A stretch of DNA of 64,000 nucleotides from JAAGZL01 sp050288625 (GTDB lineage: Bacteria; Pseudomonadota; Gammaproteobacteria; Chromatiales; Chromatiaceae). The notes beneath the pieces are model-generated. The model did not search any database. It saw only the letters and a program-made list of their open reading frames with translations, and was not told the DNA's origin. Shown here in pieces: positions 49,307 through 57,904 of the stretch; the stretch's first letter is position 1; every line of letters starts with the position of its first letter. The stretch lies in assembly GCA_050288625.1 (NCBI GenBank), contig JBNKEE010000010.1:124001-188000 (forward strand), given 5' to 3'. The position numbers were made by a program, and so were the translations under genes.

Positions 49307-51526
49307 CTACAGCATCTCCTGCGGGTCCACATCCACCGACCAGCGCACCTTTCGCGCCATCTTTAGCTCACGTATCTGTGGCAACCAGGTTATCAATAAT
49401 CCATGCAACGCCCGACGGCTGTTTGATTGCAATAACAGATGGGCTCGGAAATGCCCCGCCCTGCGCTCCATAGGAGCAGGAACCGGCCCCCAGAACTCGA
49501 CTCCTTCATGGGCTACGGAACCACTCAACTCAACTGCCTGCTCCAGGAAATCTCGAGGCACACCATCATTGACCGCCTCCGCCCTAACCAACGCCTGATA
49601 ACTGTATGGTGGCAAAAATGCCGACTGGCGTTCGCGCAAGGCCTCCATTGCAAAGGCCCCGTAGCCATCTCGTATCAATGTAGTAATCAGCGGGTGATCA
49701 GGGTGACGTGTCTGCACCACTACCCGTCCCGGCTTCTCCTCTCTACCGGCCCGCCCAGATACCTGAGTAATCAGCTGGGCCATGCGTTCTGCCGCCCTAA
49801 AGTCGGCCCCAAACAGACCCTGATCCACATCCAGGATAGCCACAAGAGTTACATCTGGGAAATGGTGCCCTTTGGCCAGCATCTGGGTCCCTAATAACAA
49901 GCGGTACTTACCATTATGGATCTCGTTCAGCATTCGCTGCAGACTCCCTTTATGTCTGGTGGAGTCCCTGTCTATCCGGACCACACCGCCAGCGGGATAG
50001 CGTGTTGCCAACACCTCTTCCAGTCGCTCTGTACCTTGCCCAAGAGGATGCAGTCTTGTTTGCTCGCACTCTGGACAACGCTTTTCAACCGGACGCTGCG
50101 ATCCACAGTGGTGGCACCAAAGTATACCCTTTGCCATATGATAGGTAAGCCGGGAGTCGCATCTGCGGCACTCCGCAATCCACCCGCAGTCATAACATGA
50201 GAGTAGGGGCGCATATCCTCGCCTGTTTAGAAACAACAAAGCCTGATTTCCTGCATTCAGTTCCTCGTCGATCATGCGAAAAAGCACAGGTGATATCCCC
50301 GCGTCCAGATGTACCGCCCTGATATCAAGGATGTCCAACCTAGGGGGTTCAGCACATCCGGCTCGTTCCAGAAGCATAAGATGTATGTATCTGCCGGCTT
50401 GGGCATTGCGCAGACTCTCGAGAGAAGGTGTGGCCGACCCCAGTATTACAGGACAATCCATGCGCCGGGCTCTGACTAAGGCCATATCCCGAGCAGAGTA
50501 TCTAAACCCTTCCTGCTGTTTAAACGATAGATCGTGTTCTTCATCTACGATGACTAGACCCAGGCGCGGCATTGGAGTAAACACCGCAGATCTGGTTCCT
50601 ATCACAACATCGGCTTCCCCTCTGGATGCTAAAAGCCACGCCTGTTCCCGTTCCAGATCTGACAGGGCAGAGTGCATCAAGGCTATGGGTGAGGTTATGC
50701 GGCCCTGAAACCGCTGTAATAATTGCGGGGTAAGGCCTATCTCGGGCGCCAAAATCAACACCTGCTTCCCTGCCGCTAACACCTGTTGTACCAGAGTAAG
50801 ATATACCTCGGTCTTACCGCTGCCGGTCACCCCATCCAATAGAAACGGCTGAAATCCCTTCCCTCTTTCCAGCACCGTATCAACCGCTGCCTGCTGACCT
50901 TGGTTTAGTTGCTTGGCAGGTTCGCTACCATACTGCGAGGACGATTCGCTGACATCCCTGACCTCACATCGCTCTATCCAGCCATGCTTCTCCAGGGCAA
51001 GCAACGCGGACCGGCATTCTCCACCTGTCAACAGATAGATTTCTCCTTGGGAAAGGACACCTTCGGGGTGTTTCTGTAGTAGATTGAGGATCTGAGCCTG
51101 CTTCGGAGCACGTTTTAGGGAGTGTGTGTCCGTATCCCTCCCATTCGCAGATAGCCTCCATCCTGATACACCGGATGGTGCAAAGGGCTTACCTTTACGC
51201 AGCCTGATCGGCAAGGCACATGCAACCACCTCGCCAATCGGATGGTGGTAATATTCAGCGACCCATAGCAGCAGTTCAATGTCATGCGGACTCAACAAAG
51301 GTTCAGTATCCAACACTGCCTGCGCAGATTTTAATCTAGATCGTTCTAGTTGAGACTCCGTAACCACATCCAGCAACACGCCACAACGCTCACCCCTGCC
51401 AAACGGGACCAACACCCTAATCCCAGGAATCAGGGCGCTAAGGTCAGACCCAGCCGGAGCGAGATAATCAAAACAGGTGTGGAGCGGCGCAGGCACCGCT
51501 ACTCGTAGAATAGGTTCTGTTGCCAT
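49307..51526 (-). CDS. priA: Primosomal protein N' (replication restart helicase PriA)
   Basis: 739 aa. N-terminal DNA-binding domain (VAVPAPLHTCFDYLAP, VLVPFGRGERCGVLLDV), Walker A LLDGVTGSGKTEVYL (about 228-242), DEEH box LVIVDEEHDLSFKQQEG, the zinc-binding cysteine cluster CYDCGWIAECRRCDSRLTYH ... CHHCGSQRPVEKRCPEC, then GTERLEEVL, LLGTQMLAKGHHFPDVTLVAILDVD and QVSGRAGREEKPG. Restarts stalled replication forks by loading the primosome. Its start faces a 519-nt intergenic region with clustered DnaA boxes. Confidence 0.97.
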   Translation of the reverse strand: MATEPILRVAVPAPLHTCFDYLAPAGSDLSALIPGIRVLVPFGRGERCGVLLDVVTESQLERSRLKSAQAVLDTEPLLSPHDIELLLWVAEYYHHPIGEVVACALPIRLRKGKPFAPSGVSGWRLSANGRDTDTHSLKRAPKQAQILNLLQKHPEGVLSQGEIYLLTGGECRSALLALEKHGWIERCEVRDVSESSSQYGSEPAKQLNQGQQAAVDTVLERGKGFQPFLLDGVTGSGKTEVYLTLVQQVLAAGKQVLILAPEIGLTPQLLQRFQGRITSPIALMHSALSDLEREQAWLLASRGEADVVIGTRSAVFTPMPRLGLVIVDEEHDLSFKQQEGFRYSARDMALVRARRMDCPVILGSATPSLESLRNAQAGRYIHLMLLERAGCAEPPRLDILDIRAVHLDAGISPVLFRMIDEELNAGNQALLFLNRRGYAPLLSCYDCGWIAECRRCDSRLTYHMAKGILWCHHCGSQRPVEKRCPECEQTRLHPLGQGTERLEEVLATRYPAGGVVRIDRDSTRHKGSLQRMLNEIHNGKYRLLLGTQMLAKGHHFPDVTLVAILDVDQGLFGADFRAAERMAQLITQVSGRAGREEKPGRVVVQTRHPDHPLITTLIRDGYGAFAMEALRERQSAFLPPYSYQALVRAEAVNDGVPRDFLEQAVELSGSVAHEGVEFWGPVPAPMERRAGHFRAHLLLQSNSRRALHGLLITWLPQIRELKMARKVRWSVDVDPQEML

Positions 51527-51646
51527 GGGCAGACTCTACCCGAGTTTACTCCAACATGTCAGATATAAGAGTGAGCTTTATTACAGCTTTTAACTAAATT
51601 AGTTATTTATGTCGGCTAACCTATTGTGCCAGAAAGAAGAATACTC

Positions 51647-51998
51647 TTCTCCACAAAAGCTGTGGATAACTCTGTGGATCAAATTCAGAAATAGGGCTCA
51701 TAATAGACCCAGTTGTGCACTGTCTTTAGATTGTATGAATATTACACAATAATATTAATGCCTTATAATTCAACAAGTTATGTAACCGCGGCAGATCATG
51801 TCCTGGATAATGTGACATGGGTCTCATTTTATACCCCATAAAAAGCATGATTGTGTATAAATGAACGGAAAAGATTTGCGCTATCTCCCCTTCTCACAAT
51901 TTTTTCATCTATTTTACAATGAGATGTAGATTCCACATTTGGATTATAGGTTATTCAAAACCGAGTTGCGCGGGCCTCTCAGTGGTGTATTATCCACA
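51647..51998. other. Cluster of DnaA boxes in a 519-nt AT-rich gap upstream of priA
   Basis: The gap 51527-52045 holds two perfect DnaA boxes: TTATCCACA at 51990-51998 (plus) and 51661-51669 (minus). TTATACACA at 51852-51860 (minus) fits TTATNCACA. Two one-mismatch copies are TTCTCCACA at 51647-51655 (plus) and TGATCCACA at 51673-51681 (minus). AT-rich stretches lie between them (about 51738-51775 and 51895-51915). Possible uses are DnaA control of priA, a titration site or a replication origin. No dnaA, dnaN, gyrB or mnmG gene is near, so a main oriC is not implied. Nothing else was seen in the gap. Confidence 0.5.
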
Positions 51999-52045
51999 CA
52001 TGGCAGGAAGCCGACATCTTTGGTTAGACGGAGAATTTAGGTAAC

Positions 52046-52645
52046 GTGGCAGATCTACAACAACAGATCTTGCGCACCGATGTTGCCGGAATGCCTCTGG
52101 GATGGATCGACTACCGGAGCGCGGTGCGTCTGCATTTTCTCGATCAGATAGCTTATAGCTGTGGTAGGGTTCTATTTCGCCTACACGGGGGGATTAATGC
52201 CCATACCCGGCGTCGCAGTACGGTCGAGGTCAACACCATTATCGCTACACACGGAAATAATCTTAACCTGGCCAAGGCCCGCAAGAAATACACCCCACCG
52301 CTCAACAACCACACACTGTTTCAACGCGACGGCCACATCTGCCTATACTGTGGCTCGATATTTCCTCGCGGACAACTTTCACGCGACCACGTACGGCCCT
52401 TGAGCCAAGGTGGACCGGACAGCTGGAACAATGTGGTCACAGCATGTGTGCGTTGCAACAACCACAAGGCTGGAAAGACCCCGGAGCAGGCCGGCATGGA
52501 ACTACTGGCGATTCCATTCACGCCCACCCATGCCGAGTACATATATCTTCAGGGTAGGAATGTCCTGGCAGATCAGATGGAATTCTTGCGCGCCCATTTC
52601 CCCCGTACTAGTCCTTTGCATGAGCGTTTGGAAACACATCACTGA
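52046..52645 (+). CDS. HNH endonuclease family protein
   Basis: 199 aa. HNH core in residues about 95-160: FQRDGHICLYCGSIFPRGQLSRDHVRPLSQGGPDSWNNVVTACVRCNNHKAGKTPEQAGMEL, with two CxxC zinc pairs and the His-Asn-His metal set. An N-terminal conserved part, ILRTDVAGMPLGWIDYRSAVRLHFLDQIAY, is found in this stand-alone bacterial group. Starts at GTG (52046). Not accompanied by a methylase, so probably a housekeeping or repair nuclease rather than part of a restriction system; its role is unknown. Overlaps the fructosamine kinase start by 26 nt. Confidence 0.85.
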   Translation: MADLQQQILRTDVAGMPLGWIDYRSAVRLHFLDQIAYSCGRVLFRLHGGINAHTRRRSTVEVNTIIATHGNNLNLAKARKKYTPPLNNHTLFQRDGHICLYCGSIFPRGQLSRDHVRPLSQGGPDSWNNVVTACVRCNNHKAGKTPEQAGMELLAIPFTPTHAEYIYLQGRNVLADQMEFLRAHFPRTSPLHERLETHH

Positions 52646-53495
52646 TCAGATAAGCCAAACCACCGGCAACCGATTCTCACCTACCACACCTACCAGTATG
52701 GGCGGTGGCTGTATAAACCAAACCTATCGTCTAGCTGATAAACGCCAATCTTACTTTGTAAAGATAAACAGCGCCGCTCTTATACCCATGTTTGAGGCTG
52801 AGGCCGCTGGCCTGGAGGAGATTGCTAAAACTAACACTATCAGAGCTCCAATACCGATCTGCCTTGGCTCATCCGGTAACAACGCTTACCTGGTATTGGA
52901 GTACATTAAGATGTCGACTAACGGCGATATGGAGCTGGCCGGCCGGAGCTTGGCGTTGATGCATCGAAAGATCGGTGGCGGCTTTGGTTGGTATCGGGAC
53001 AACACCATTGGATCTACCCATCAATCAAACAATCTCTCAACTGATTGGATCGAGTTCTGGTGCGAGCACCGACTTGGCCATCAACTCAGACTGGCTAATC
53101 AGCTCGGGCATGGAGGTAGACTTCTGGACAGTGGTGAAAAATTGATGGATATGCTGCCACATTTGATCGGACATAAGCCGCAACCTTCGCTTCTGCATGG
53201 AGATCTGTGGGGCGGAAACATCTCCTTCGACGATAAAGGAGCGCCGGTTATCTTCGATCCGGCGGTCTATTACGGAGATCGCGAAGCGGACATAGCCATG
53301 ACCGAGTTGTTCGGCGGATTCGGATCACGATTTTACTCTGCCTATAATGAAGAATGGCCGCTGGACCAAGGCTATACCAGCCGTAAGACCCTATACAATC
53401 TCTATCACATCCTGAATCATCTCAATATCTTCGGTGGCAGTTATGCTGGGCAGGCTCAAGAGATGATCGATCGTCTATTATCTGAACTCAGGTAG
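52620..53495 (+). CDS. Fructosamine kinase family protein
   Basis: 291 aa, the family size. Phosphorylates sugar adducts on protein amines (deglycation) or related substrates. GGGCINQTYRLADKRQSYFVKIN (ATP-binding strand with Lys), FEAEAAGLEEIAKTNTIRAPIPI, LVLEYIKM, then the catalytic loop LLHGDLWGGNISF (about 202-214) and PVIFDPAVYYGDREADIAMTELFGGF. All catalytic residues are present. The ATG at 52620 sits inside the HNH gene end, so translation is coupled. Confidence 0.9.
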   Translation: MSVWKHITDQISQTTGNRFSPTTPTSMGGGCINQTYRLADKRQSYFVKINSAALIPMFEAEAAGLEEIAKTNTIRAPIPICLGSSGNNAYLVLEYIKMSTNGDMELAGRSLALMHRKIGGGFGWYRDNTIGSTHQSNNLSTDWIEFWCEHRLGHQLRLANQLGHGGRLLDSGEKLMDMLPHLIGHKPQPSLLHGDLWGGNISFDDKGAPVIFDPAVYYGDREADIAMTELFGGFGSRFYSAYNEEWPLDQGYTSRKTLYNLYHILNHLNIFGGSYAGQAQEMIDRLLSELR

Positions 53496-53504
53496 CACCA
53501 ACTT

Positions 53505-54338
53505 TTACTCTTTTTTCTGCTGTTTTTCAGCATTACTGTCTTCCTCTTCCGCAACCTTGCTCTCGGCCGCCTGTTTGCCTATCCAGGAGCGCACCCGTGC
53601 CTGCAAATCATCCTCCAGGCCCCGGAAGAGATGATTTGCCCCCGGAATTGTTACTTGTACGTAGTCTTTGTTTTCTGCGCGTCTGGCAGCCATGATTCTA
53701 GCCTTTGCCCCCCTCAAAACCGAATACGAATCAAGGCTTCCATACACATCCAGAATCGGAAGTTTGATCTTTGCTAACGCACCAAGAACCCCTGCCTCGG
53801 TATCACCCCGATTGGTTGGAGTGCTCGCTGCGACGAAACCGATCACCTCTTTGGGTATGCCGGCGGCCATGGCCTCCAGCCCCATTCGCGAACCCATAGA
53901 ATGGCCTATGATTATTATTTTTTTTATCTTGCGTTGTCGCAAATACTCTACGGCCGCAGACACACGGGGAGCCGCTTCCGGTATCAGGTCTTTGTAGACC
54001 CAACCTGGGGAGCCGGTAGGGGCCACTGGCATCTGAAGAGACAGCGTCTCCCATCCATGGTCAGGCAACCCTAAGCGTAGCGGCTGTACCACTGGTGACC
54101 AGGCTGGATTCCCTCCCATACCATGCAAAATGATTACAGCGCCTTTAACTTCTCCTGTTACAGCATCACCATGGATAGCCAGAAACTCCTGATCGCCGGC
54201 CTTAATGGAGATGGCCTTACCTACAACCAGGCCCTCTTTAATCTCAAGGGCGTTCCTCTGTTCCCTTAAAAGATCAGATGCTAGCGTTGTAGTGCAAATA
54301 AAACATAAAAGGAACACCAACCAGCGCCATCTCAACAT
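53505..54338 (-). CDS. Exported alpha/beta hydrolase (DUF3530-like)
   Basis: 277 aa. Signal peptide (LRWRWLVFLLCFICTTTLAS, residues about 2-21). Hydrolase fold with AVIILHGMGGNPAW, nucleophile elbow IIIGHSMGSRMGLEAMA (Ser near 146), acid in LDVYGSLDSYSV and His in IPGANHLFRGL. Ends in a charged Lys/Glu/Gln tail. The ATG at 54338 is chosen because AAGGAG stands 8 nt upstream; an ATG at 54344 is only 2 nt from it. A periplasmic esterase or hydrolase, substrate unknown. Confidence 0.82.
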   Translation of the reverse strand: MLRWRWLVFLLCFICTTTLASDLLREQRNALEIKEGLVVGKAISIKAGDQEFLAIHGDAVTGEVKGAVIILHGMGGNPAWSPVVQPLRLGLPDHGWETLSLQMPVAPTGSPGWVYKDLIPEAAPRVSAAVEYLRQRKIKKIIIIGHSMGSRMGLEAMAAGIPKEVIGFVAASTPTNRGDTEAGVLGALAKIKLPILDVYGSLDSYSVLRGAKARIMAARRAENKDYVQVTIPGANHLFRGLEDDLQARVRSWIGKQAAESKVAEEEDSNAEKQQKKE

Positions 54339-54462
54339 ACACATATCTCCTTAACTAGAAACATAGCTGTAATTAGAAAAGTATAGCTGCAGCAGGTGAA
54401 ATAAGGCCATGCTTGAGTTAAAGTTACTATGAAATTAAACCTAATAATTATGGTATAGATAG

Positions 54463-55146
54463 ATGCCTGAATATTTGCTCGCGCCCTCAATCCTCTCCGC
54501 CGATTTTGCCAGACTAGGAGAGGAGGTAGACAACGTGCTGGCCTCCGGTGCTGATATAGTGCATTTTGATGTAATGGATAACCACTATGTCCCCAATCTG
54601 ACCATAGGTCCTCTGGTGTGCGAAGCACTACGCAAACATGGTGTCGACGCTCCTATTGATGCGCATCTAATGATAGAGCCGGTAGATCGCATCATCCCGG
54701 AATTCGCCCAGGCTGGAGCCACCTTCATCACATTTCATCCTGAGGCGAGCAGACACATAGACCGCACGTTGCAGCTTATACAAGACTGTGGCTGCAGATC
54801 AGGACTAGTGTTTAATCCGGCCACCCCCCTGTCGTACCTGGACTATGTTATGGATAAGGTGGATATGATTCTGGTAATGTCGGTCAACCCAGGATTTGGC
54901 GGACAGAGCTTCATCCCTGCCGCATTGGAAAAAATACGTGAGATTCGGCAAAGGATAGATAATTCCGGCTTCGACATACGCCTAGAAGTGGATGGCGGCA
55001 TAAAGGCAGACAACATTGCAGAGATCGCCGCTGCCGGCGCAGATACATTTGTCGCCGGATCAGGTATTTTTGGCCGAGGAAAGGGATCTGATCCCAATCG
55101 TTATGACAGCATCATAGCGGAGATGCGTGAAAAGCTAGGGTCCTAG
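54463..55146 (+). CDS. rpe: Ribulose-phosphate 3-epimerase
   Basis: 227-aa TIM barrel that interconverts ribulose 5-phosphate and xylulose 5-phosphate. LAPSILSADFARLGEEV, HFDVMDNHYVPNLTIGP (metal His and Asp), DAHLMIEPVDRIIPEFAQAGA, VNPGFGGQSFIPAALEKIREIR and LEVDGGIKADNIAEIAAAGADTFVAGSGIF cover the active site. Complete. Upstream of trpE as in many gammaproteobacteria, but here a potassium channel gene replaces gph between them. Confidence 0.97.
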   Translation: MPEYLLAPSILSADFARLGEEVDNVLASGADIVHFDVMDNHYVPNLTIGPLVCEALRKHGVDAPIDAHLMIEPVDRIIPEFAQAGATFITFHPEASRHIDRTLQLIQDCGCRSGLVFNPATPLSYLDYVMDKVDMILVMSVNPGFGGQSFIPAALEKIREIRQRIDNSGFDIRLEVDGGIKADNIAEIAAAGADTFVAGSGIFGRGKGSDPNRYDSIIAEMREKLGS

Positions 55147-55148
55147 AG

Positions 55149-56195
55149 ATGATAACTAGAAAACGCATCTGGGAAATCCTAGAGGTCGCTAGCCTAACCG
55201 ATCGCACAAGTCGTTATCTGGATTATGCACTCTTCTTTTTGGTCGGCGCCAATGTACTGGCAATCATTCTTGAATCTGTCCCATCCATCAATCAAGTATA
55301 CGGACCTTTTTTTTACTGGTTTGATTTTGTTTCGGTGATGCTATTCTCCATTGAATATCTGATGCGGGTCTGGAGCTGCGTTGAAAACCCTGACCGCCAG
55401 GGAATGTCCCACACATCTACCCGCCTAAAATTCATGGGCTCAACCATGGCTCTGATAGATCTGGCCGCGATCGCCCCATTCTATCTACAGATAATAATGC
55501 CCGGTATGGACCTGCGCTTCCTCCGGGTACTGCGTATGTTGCGAATCCTCAAGATAACCCGCTATTCCTCAGCAATAAACGTTCTGCTAAAGGTGCTGCA
55601 TAAAGAGCGCCAGGCCTTTACCGCTGTATTCACCATTCTACTCATGGTTCTGGTCTTGGTTTCCTGCGGCATCCATCTGGTCGAGGGAAGCGTGCAGCCA
55701 GAAGCCTTCGGCTCTATACCTGATTCTATGTGGTGGGCCTTAGCAACCCTGACCACGGTCGGTTTTGGCGATGTAACGCCCATCACGCCTCTGGGTAAGC
55801 TCTTTGGCGCACTGGTTATGATAATTGGCATCGGCATAATCGCACTACCTGCCGGCATCCTCGCCTCCAGCTTTTCCGAAATACTACGCAGACGCCAACA
55901 GGAGTTTCGTCTCTCTGTTAAAAAGGCCTTGGAAGACGGCGAGATCACTGAAGTGGAAGCTGCGGAACTGAACAAGATACGTGAGCAATTGAACCTGACC
56001 AAAGAAGATTCCGACGAACTACGCAGTCAGACTCAAAAAGAGATCGAGGTCAACAAGGGGTATGAAGTGGCATGGGAAAAACAGGCCATTCGCGATTTAG
56101 AAAGCGAAAGCGGCAAACCAACTATATCTAGAGGGCAAACTCAAATACCTCAAGATCATCCTGTAACCTGCCCCCATTGTGGCGGTAAACTATAA
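55149..56195 (+). CDS. Voltage-gated potassium channel (Kv-like, 6 TM)
   Basis: 348 aa. Six transmembrane segments. S4 reads RFLRVLRMLRILKITR (residues about 119-134), with Arg or Lys at every third position as in true voltage sensors. The pore helix and selectivity filter are MWWALATLTTVGFGDVTPITP (about 196-216). The cytoplasmic tail has a charged helix (ALEDGEITEVEAAELNKIREQL) and ends in CPHCGGKL, a half zinc-ribbon with a single CxxC that could form a site only between subunits. Starts 2 nt after the rpe stop. Passive K+ channel of the inner membrane. Confidence 0.9.
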   Translation: MITRKRIWEILEVASLTDRTSRYLDYALFFLVGANVLAIILESVPSINQVYGPFFYWFDFVSVMLFSIEYLMRVWSCVENPDRQGMSHTSTRLKFMGSTMALIDLAAIAPFYLQIIMPGMDLRFLRVLRMLRILKITRYSSAINVLLKVLHKERQAFTAVFTILLMVLVLVSCGIHLVEGSVQPEAFGSIPDSMWWALATLTTVGFGDVTPITPLGKLFGALVMIIGIGIIALPAGILASSFSEILRRRQQEFRLSVKKALEDGEITEVEAAELNKIREQLNLTKEDSDELRSQTQKEIEVNKGYEVAWEKQAIRDLESESGKPTISRGQTQIPQDHPVTCPHCGGKL

Positions 56196-56235
56196 TTCCG
56201 AAAACGCCAATGACCCAAGTATCATATTCAAACCC

Positions 56236-56265
56236 TTGACAATAACAACCATAGCCGGGTAACTT
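56236..56265 (+). promoter_or_regulatory. Candidate promoter of the trp leader and trpEGD
   Basis: Perfect TTGACA at 56236-56241, an 18-nt spacer and TAACTT (56260-56265) as a weak -10. Transcription would begin near 56272, about 30 nt before the leader-peptide ATG. Confidence 0.5.
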
Positions 56266-56303
56266 TCAGTCTGTTTCAACTCTAAGCAGATATATTATTA
56301 ACA

Positions 56304-56360
56304 ATGAATCTCGATACCCACAATGAATTGATTCTGACAGACACACGATGGCGTTGGTGA
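56304..56360 (+). CDS. trpL: trp operon leader peptide
   Basis: An 18-codon frame, ATG at 56304 and TGA at 56358-56360, encoding MNLDTHNELILTDTRWRW. It ends with Trp-Arg-Trp (TGG at 56349 and 56355), the hallmark of trp attenuation leaders, 50 nt ahead of trpE. Ribosome stalling at the Trp codons in tryptophan shortage would alter folding of the following RNA. A weak ribosome site precedes it. Too short for ordinary gene finding, and an overlapping 21-codon frame from 56348 with one Trp is the less likely reading. Confidence 0.75.
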   Translation: MNLDTHNELILTDTRWRW

Positions 56361-56396
56361 GGCCAACTTACGTACCGCCCCTGTCTGTAACAATTT
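56337..56396 (+). promoter_or_regulatory. Attenuator-like RNA structures before trpE
   Basis: Alternative stems around the leader stop: a local hairpin GTTGG-TGAGG-CCAAC (56353-56367) that includes the last Trp codon, and a long-range 7-bp stem ACAGACA / TGTCTGT (56337-56343 and 56382-56388) followed by AACAATTTT. Mutual influence with a stalled ribosome is plausible, but the terminator is weak, so the exact mechanism is open. Confidence 0.5.
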
Positions 56397-56409
56397 TGTG
56401 GAGAAAGAG

Positions 56410-57903
56410 ATGAACCCCGAACAATTCGAGGCCCTAGCTAAACAGGGCTACAACAGAATCCCCGTAATGCGCGAGGTCCTGGCGGACCTTGATACCCCCC
56501 TCAGTGTATATCTAAAGCTAGCTGACGGCCCATACTCTTACCTGTTCGAGTCGGTACATGGAGGTGAGAAGTGGGGACGTTATTCCATCATCGGTCTGCC
56601 GTGCCAAACCCTGCTCAAGGTCCATGGTCGCAAGGTGACTATCGAAGATCAGGGTAAGATAATTGAAGAGATGGAGATGGAAGACCCTCTAGAGTTTATA
56701 GAACAGTTTCAAAAACGTTATAAGGTGGCGGAAGATGGAAATTTACCCCGCTTCACCGGTGGCCTGGTAGGATATTTCGGTTACGACACCATACGTTATA
56801 TTGAACCCAAACTGTCAACCTGCCCCAACCCAGATCACATCAACACCCCTGACATCATGCTAATGGTTTCGGATGAAGTGGTAGTATTCGACAACCTGAG
56901 CGGCTCCATGTATGTGATCGTGCATGCTGACCCCACCCATGAAGGCAGCTTGGAATCTGCGCAGACAAGAATCAGTGAGTTGATTGCCAAGATGCGCGGA
57001 GCAGCACCGAGGCCAACCGACAGTAAGTCGCGCCAAATAGATGAAGCAGACTTTGTCTCTGGCTTTACCGAGGACGGCTATCAACAGGCAGTGGAGCGCG
57101 TTAAAGATTACGTACTGGAAGGTGACTGCATGCAGGTGGTCATATCCCAGCGTCTCTCTATTCCGTTCAAAGCACCGCCGCTGAACCTTTACCGGGCCTT
57201 GCGAGGTCTGAACCCATCGCCCTATATGTACTTTATGCAACTGGGTGATTTCCACGTGGTGGGATCGTCGCCCGAGATCCTCACCCGCCTGGAAGACGGC
57301 GAGGTTACCGTGCGCCCCATCGCCGGCACCAGACGTCGCGGCCATAGTGAGGAGGAAGATCTCGCCCTGGAGAAAGAGCTCCTGGCCGATCCCAAGGAGC
57401 TGGCGGAACATCTGATGCTGATTGATCTTGGACGCAACGATACCGGTCGCGTTGCCGAGGTAGGTAGTGTAAAACTTACCGATAAGATGATCGTGGAACG
57501 ATACTCACACGTCATGCATATCGTCTCTAACGTAACCGGCAAACTTAAAGATGGCATGTCTGCCATAGATGTGTTGCGTGCAACCTTTCCTGCCGGAACC
57601 GTAAGTGGCGCGCCCAAGATCCGTGCCATGGAGATAATTGATGAACTGGAGCCGGTCAAGCGTGGAATATACTCCGGGGCCGTGGGTTATCTCTCTTGGA
57701 ACGGCAACATGGATACGGCTATAGCCATTCGCACTGCCGTGATAAAAGACGACATCCTACATATCCAGGCGGGAGCTGGGATAGTAGCCGACTCCATACC
57801 GCGTCTGGAATGGAAAGAGACCATGAACAAAGGACGTGCTGTATTCAAGGCCGTGGAACTCGCCGAAGCCGGGTTGGATATAACCGATGGCGAGGAGACC
57901 TAA
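56410..57903 (+). CDS. trpE: Anthranilate synthase component I
   Basis: 497 aa. Forms anthranilate from chorismate with ammonia delivered by TrpG. Feedback site region near the N-terminus with LKLADGPYSYLFESVHGGEKWGRYSIIGL (the Ser of the Trp-binding LLES-type motif is in FESV), and the C-terminal chorismate domain with GDCMQVVISQRL, VGSSPEILTRLEDGEVTVRPIAGTRRRG, LIDLGRNDTGRV and FPAGTVSGAPKIRAMEIIDELE. Start at 56410 is favoured by GGAG 6 nt upstream and by homology; a GTG four codons earlier is also in frame. Confidence 0.96.
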   Translation: MNPEQFEALAKQGYNRIPVMREVLADLDTPLSVYLKLADGPYSYLFESVHGGEKWGRYSIIGLPCQTLLKVHGRKVTIEDQGKIIEEMEMEDPLEFIEQFQKRYKVAEDGNLPRFTGGLVGYFGYDTIRYIEPKLSTCPNPDHINTPDIMLMVSDEVVVFDNLSGSMYVIVHADPTHEGSLESAQTRISELIAKMRGAAPRPTDSKSRQIDEADFVSGFTEDGYQQAVERVKDYVLEGDCMQVVISQRLSIPFKAPPLNLYRALRGLNPSPYMYFMQLGDFHVVGSSPEILTRLEDGEVTVRPIAGTRRRGHSEEEDLALEKELLADPKELAEHLMLIDLGRNDTGRVAEVGSVKLTDKMIVERYSHVMHIVSNVTGKLKDGMSAIDVLRATFPAGTVSGAPKIRAMEIIDELEPVKRGIYSGAVGYLSWNGNMDTAIAIRTAVIKDDILHIQAGAGIVADSIPRLEWKETMNKGRAVFKAVELAEAGLDITDGEET

Positions 57904-57904
57904 C

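Noticed and set aside
56348..56413. 21-codon frame overlapping the trpE start as an alternative leader peptide
   Set aside because: It has one Trp codon, placed in the trpE ribosome site, and no ribosome site of its own; the 56304 frame ending Trp-Arg-Trp explains the region better.
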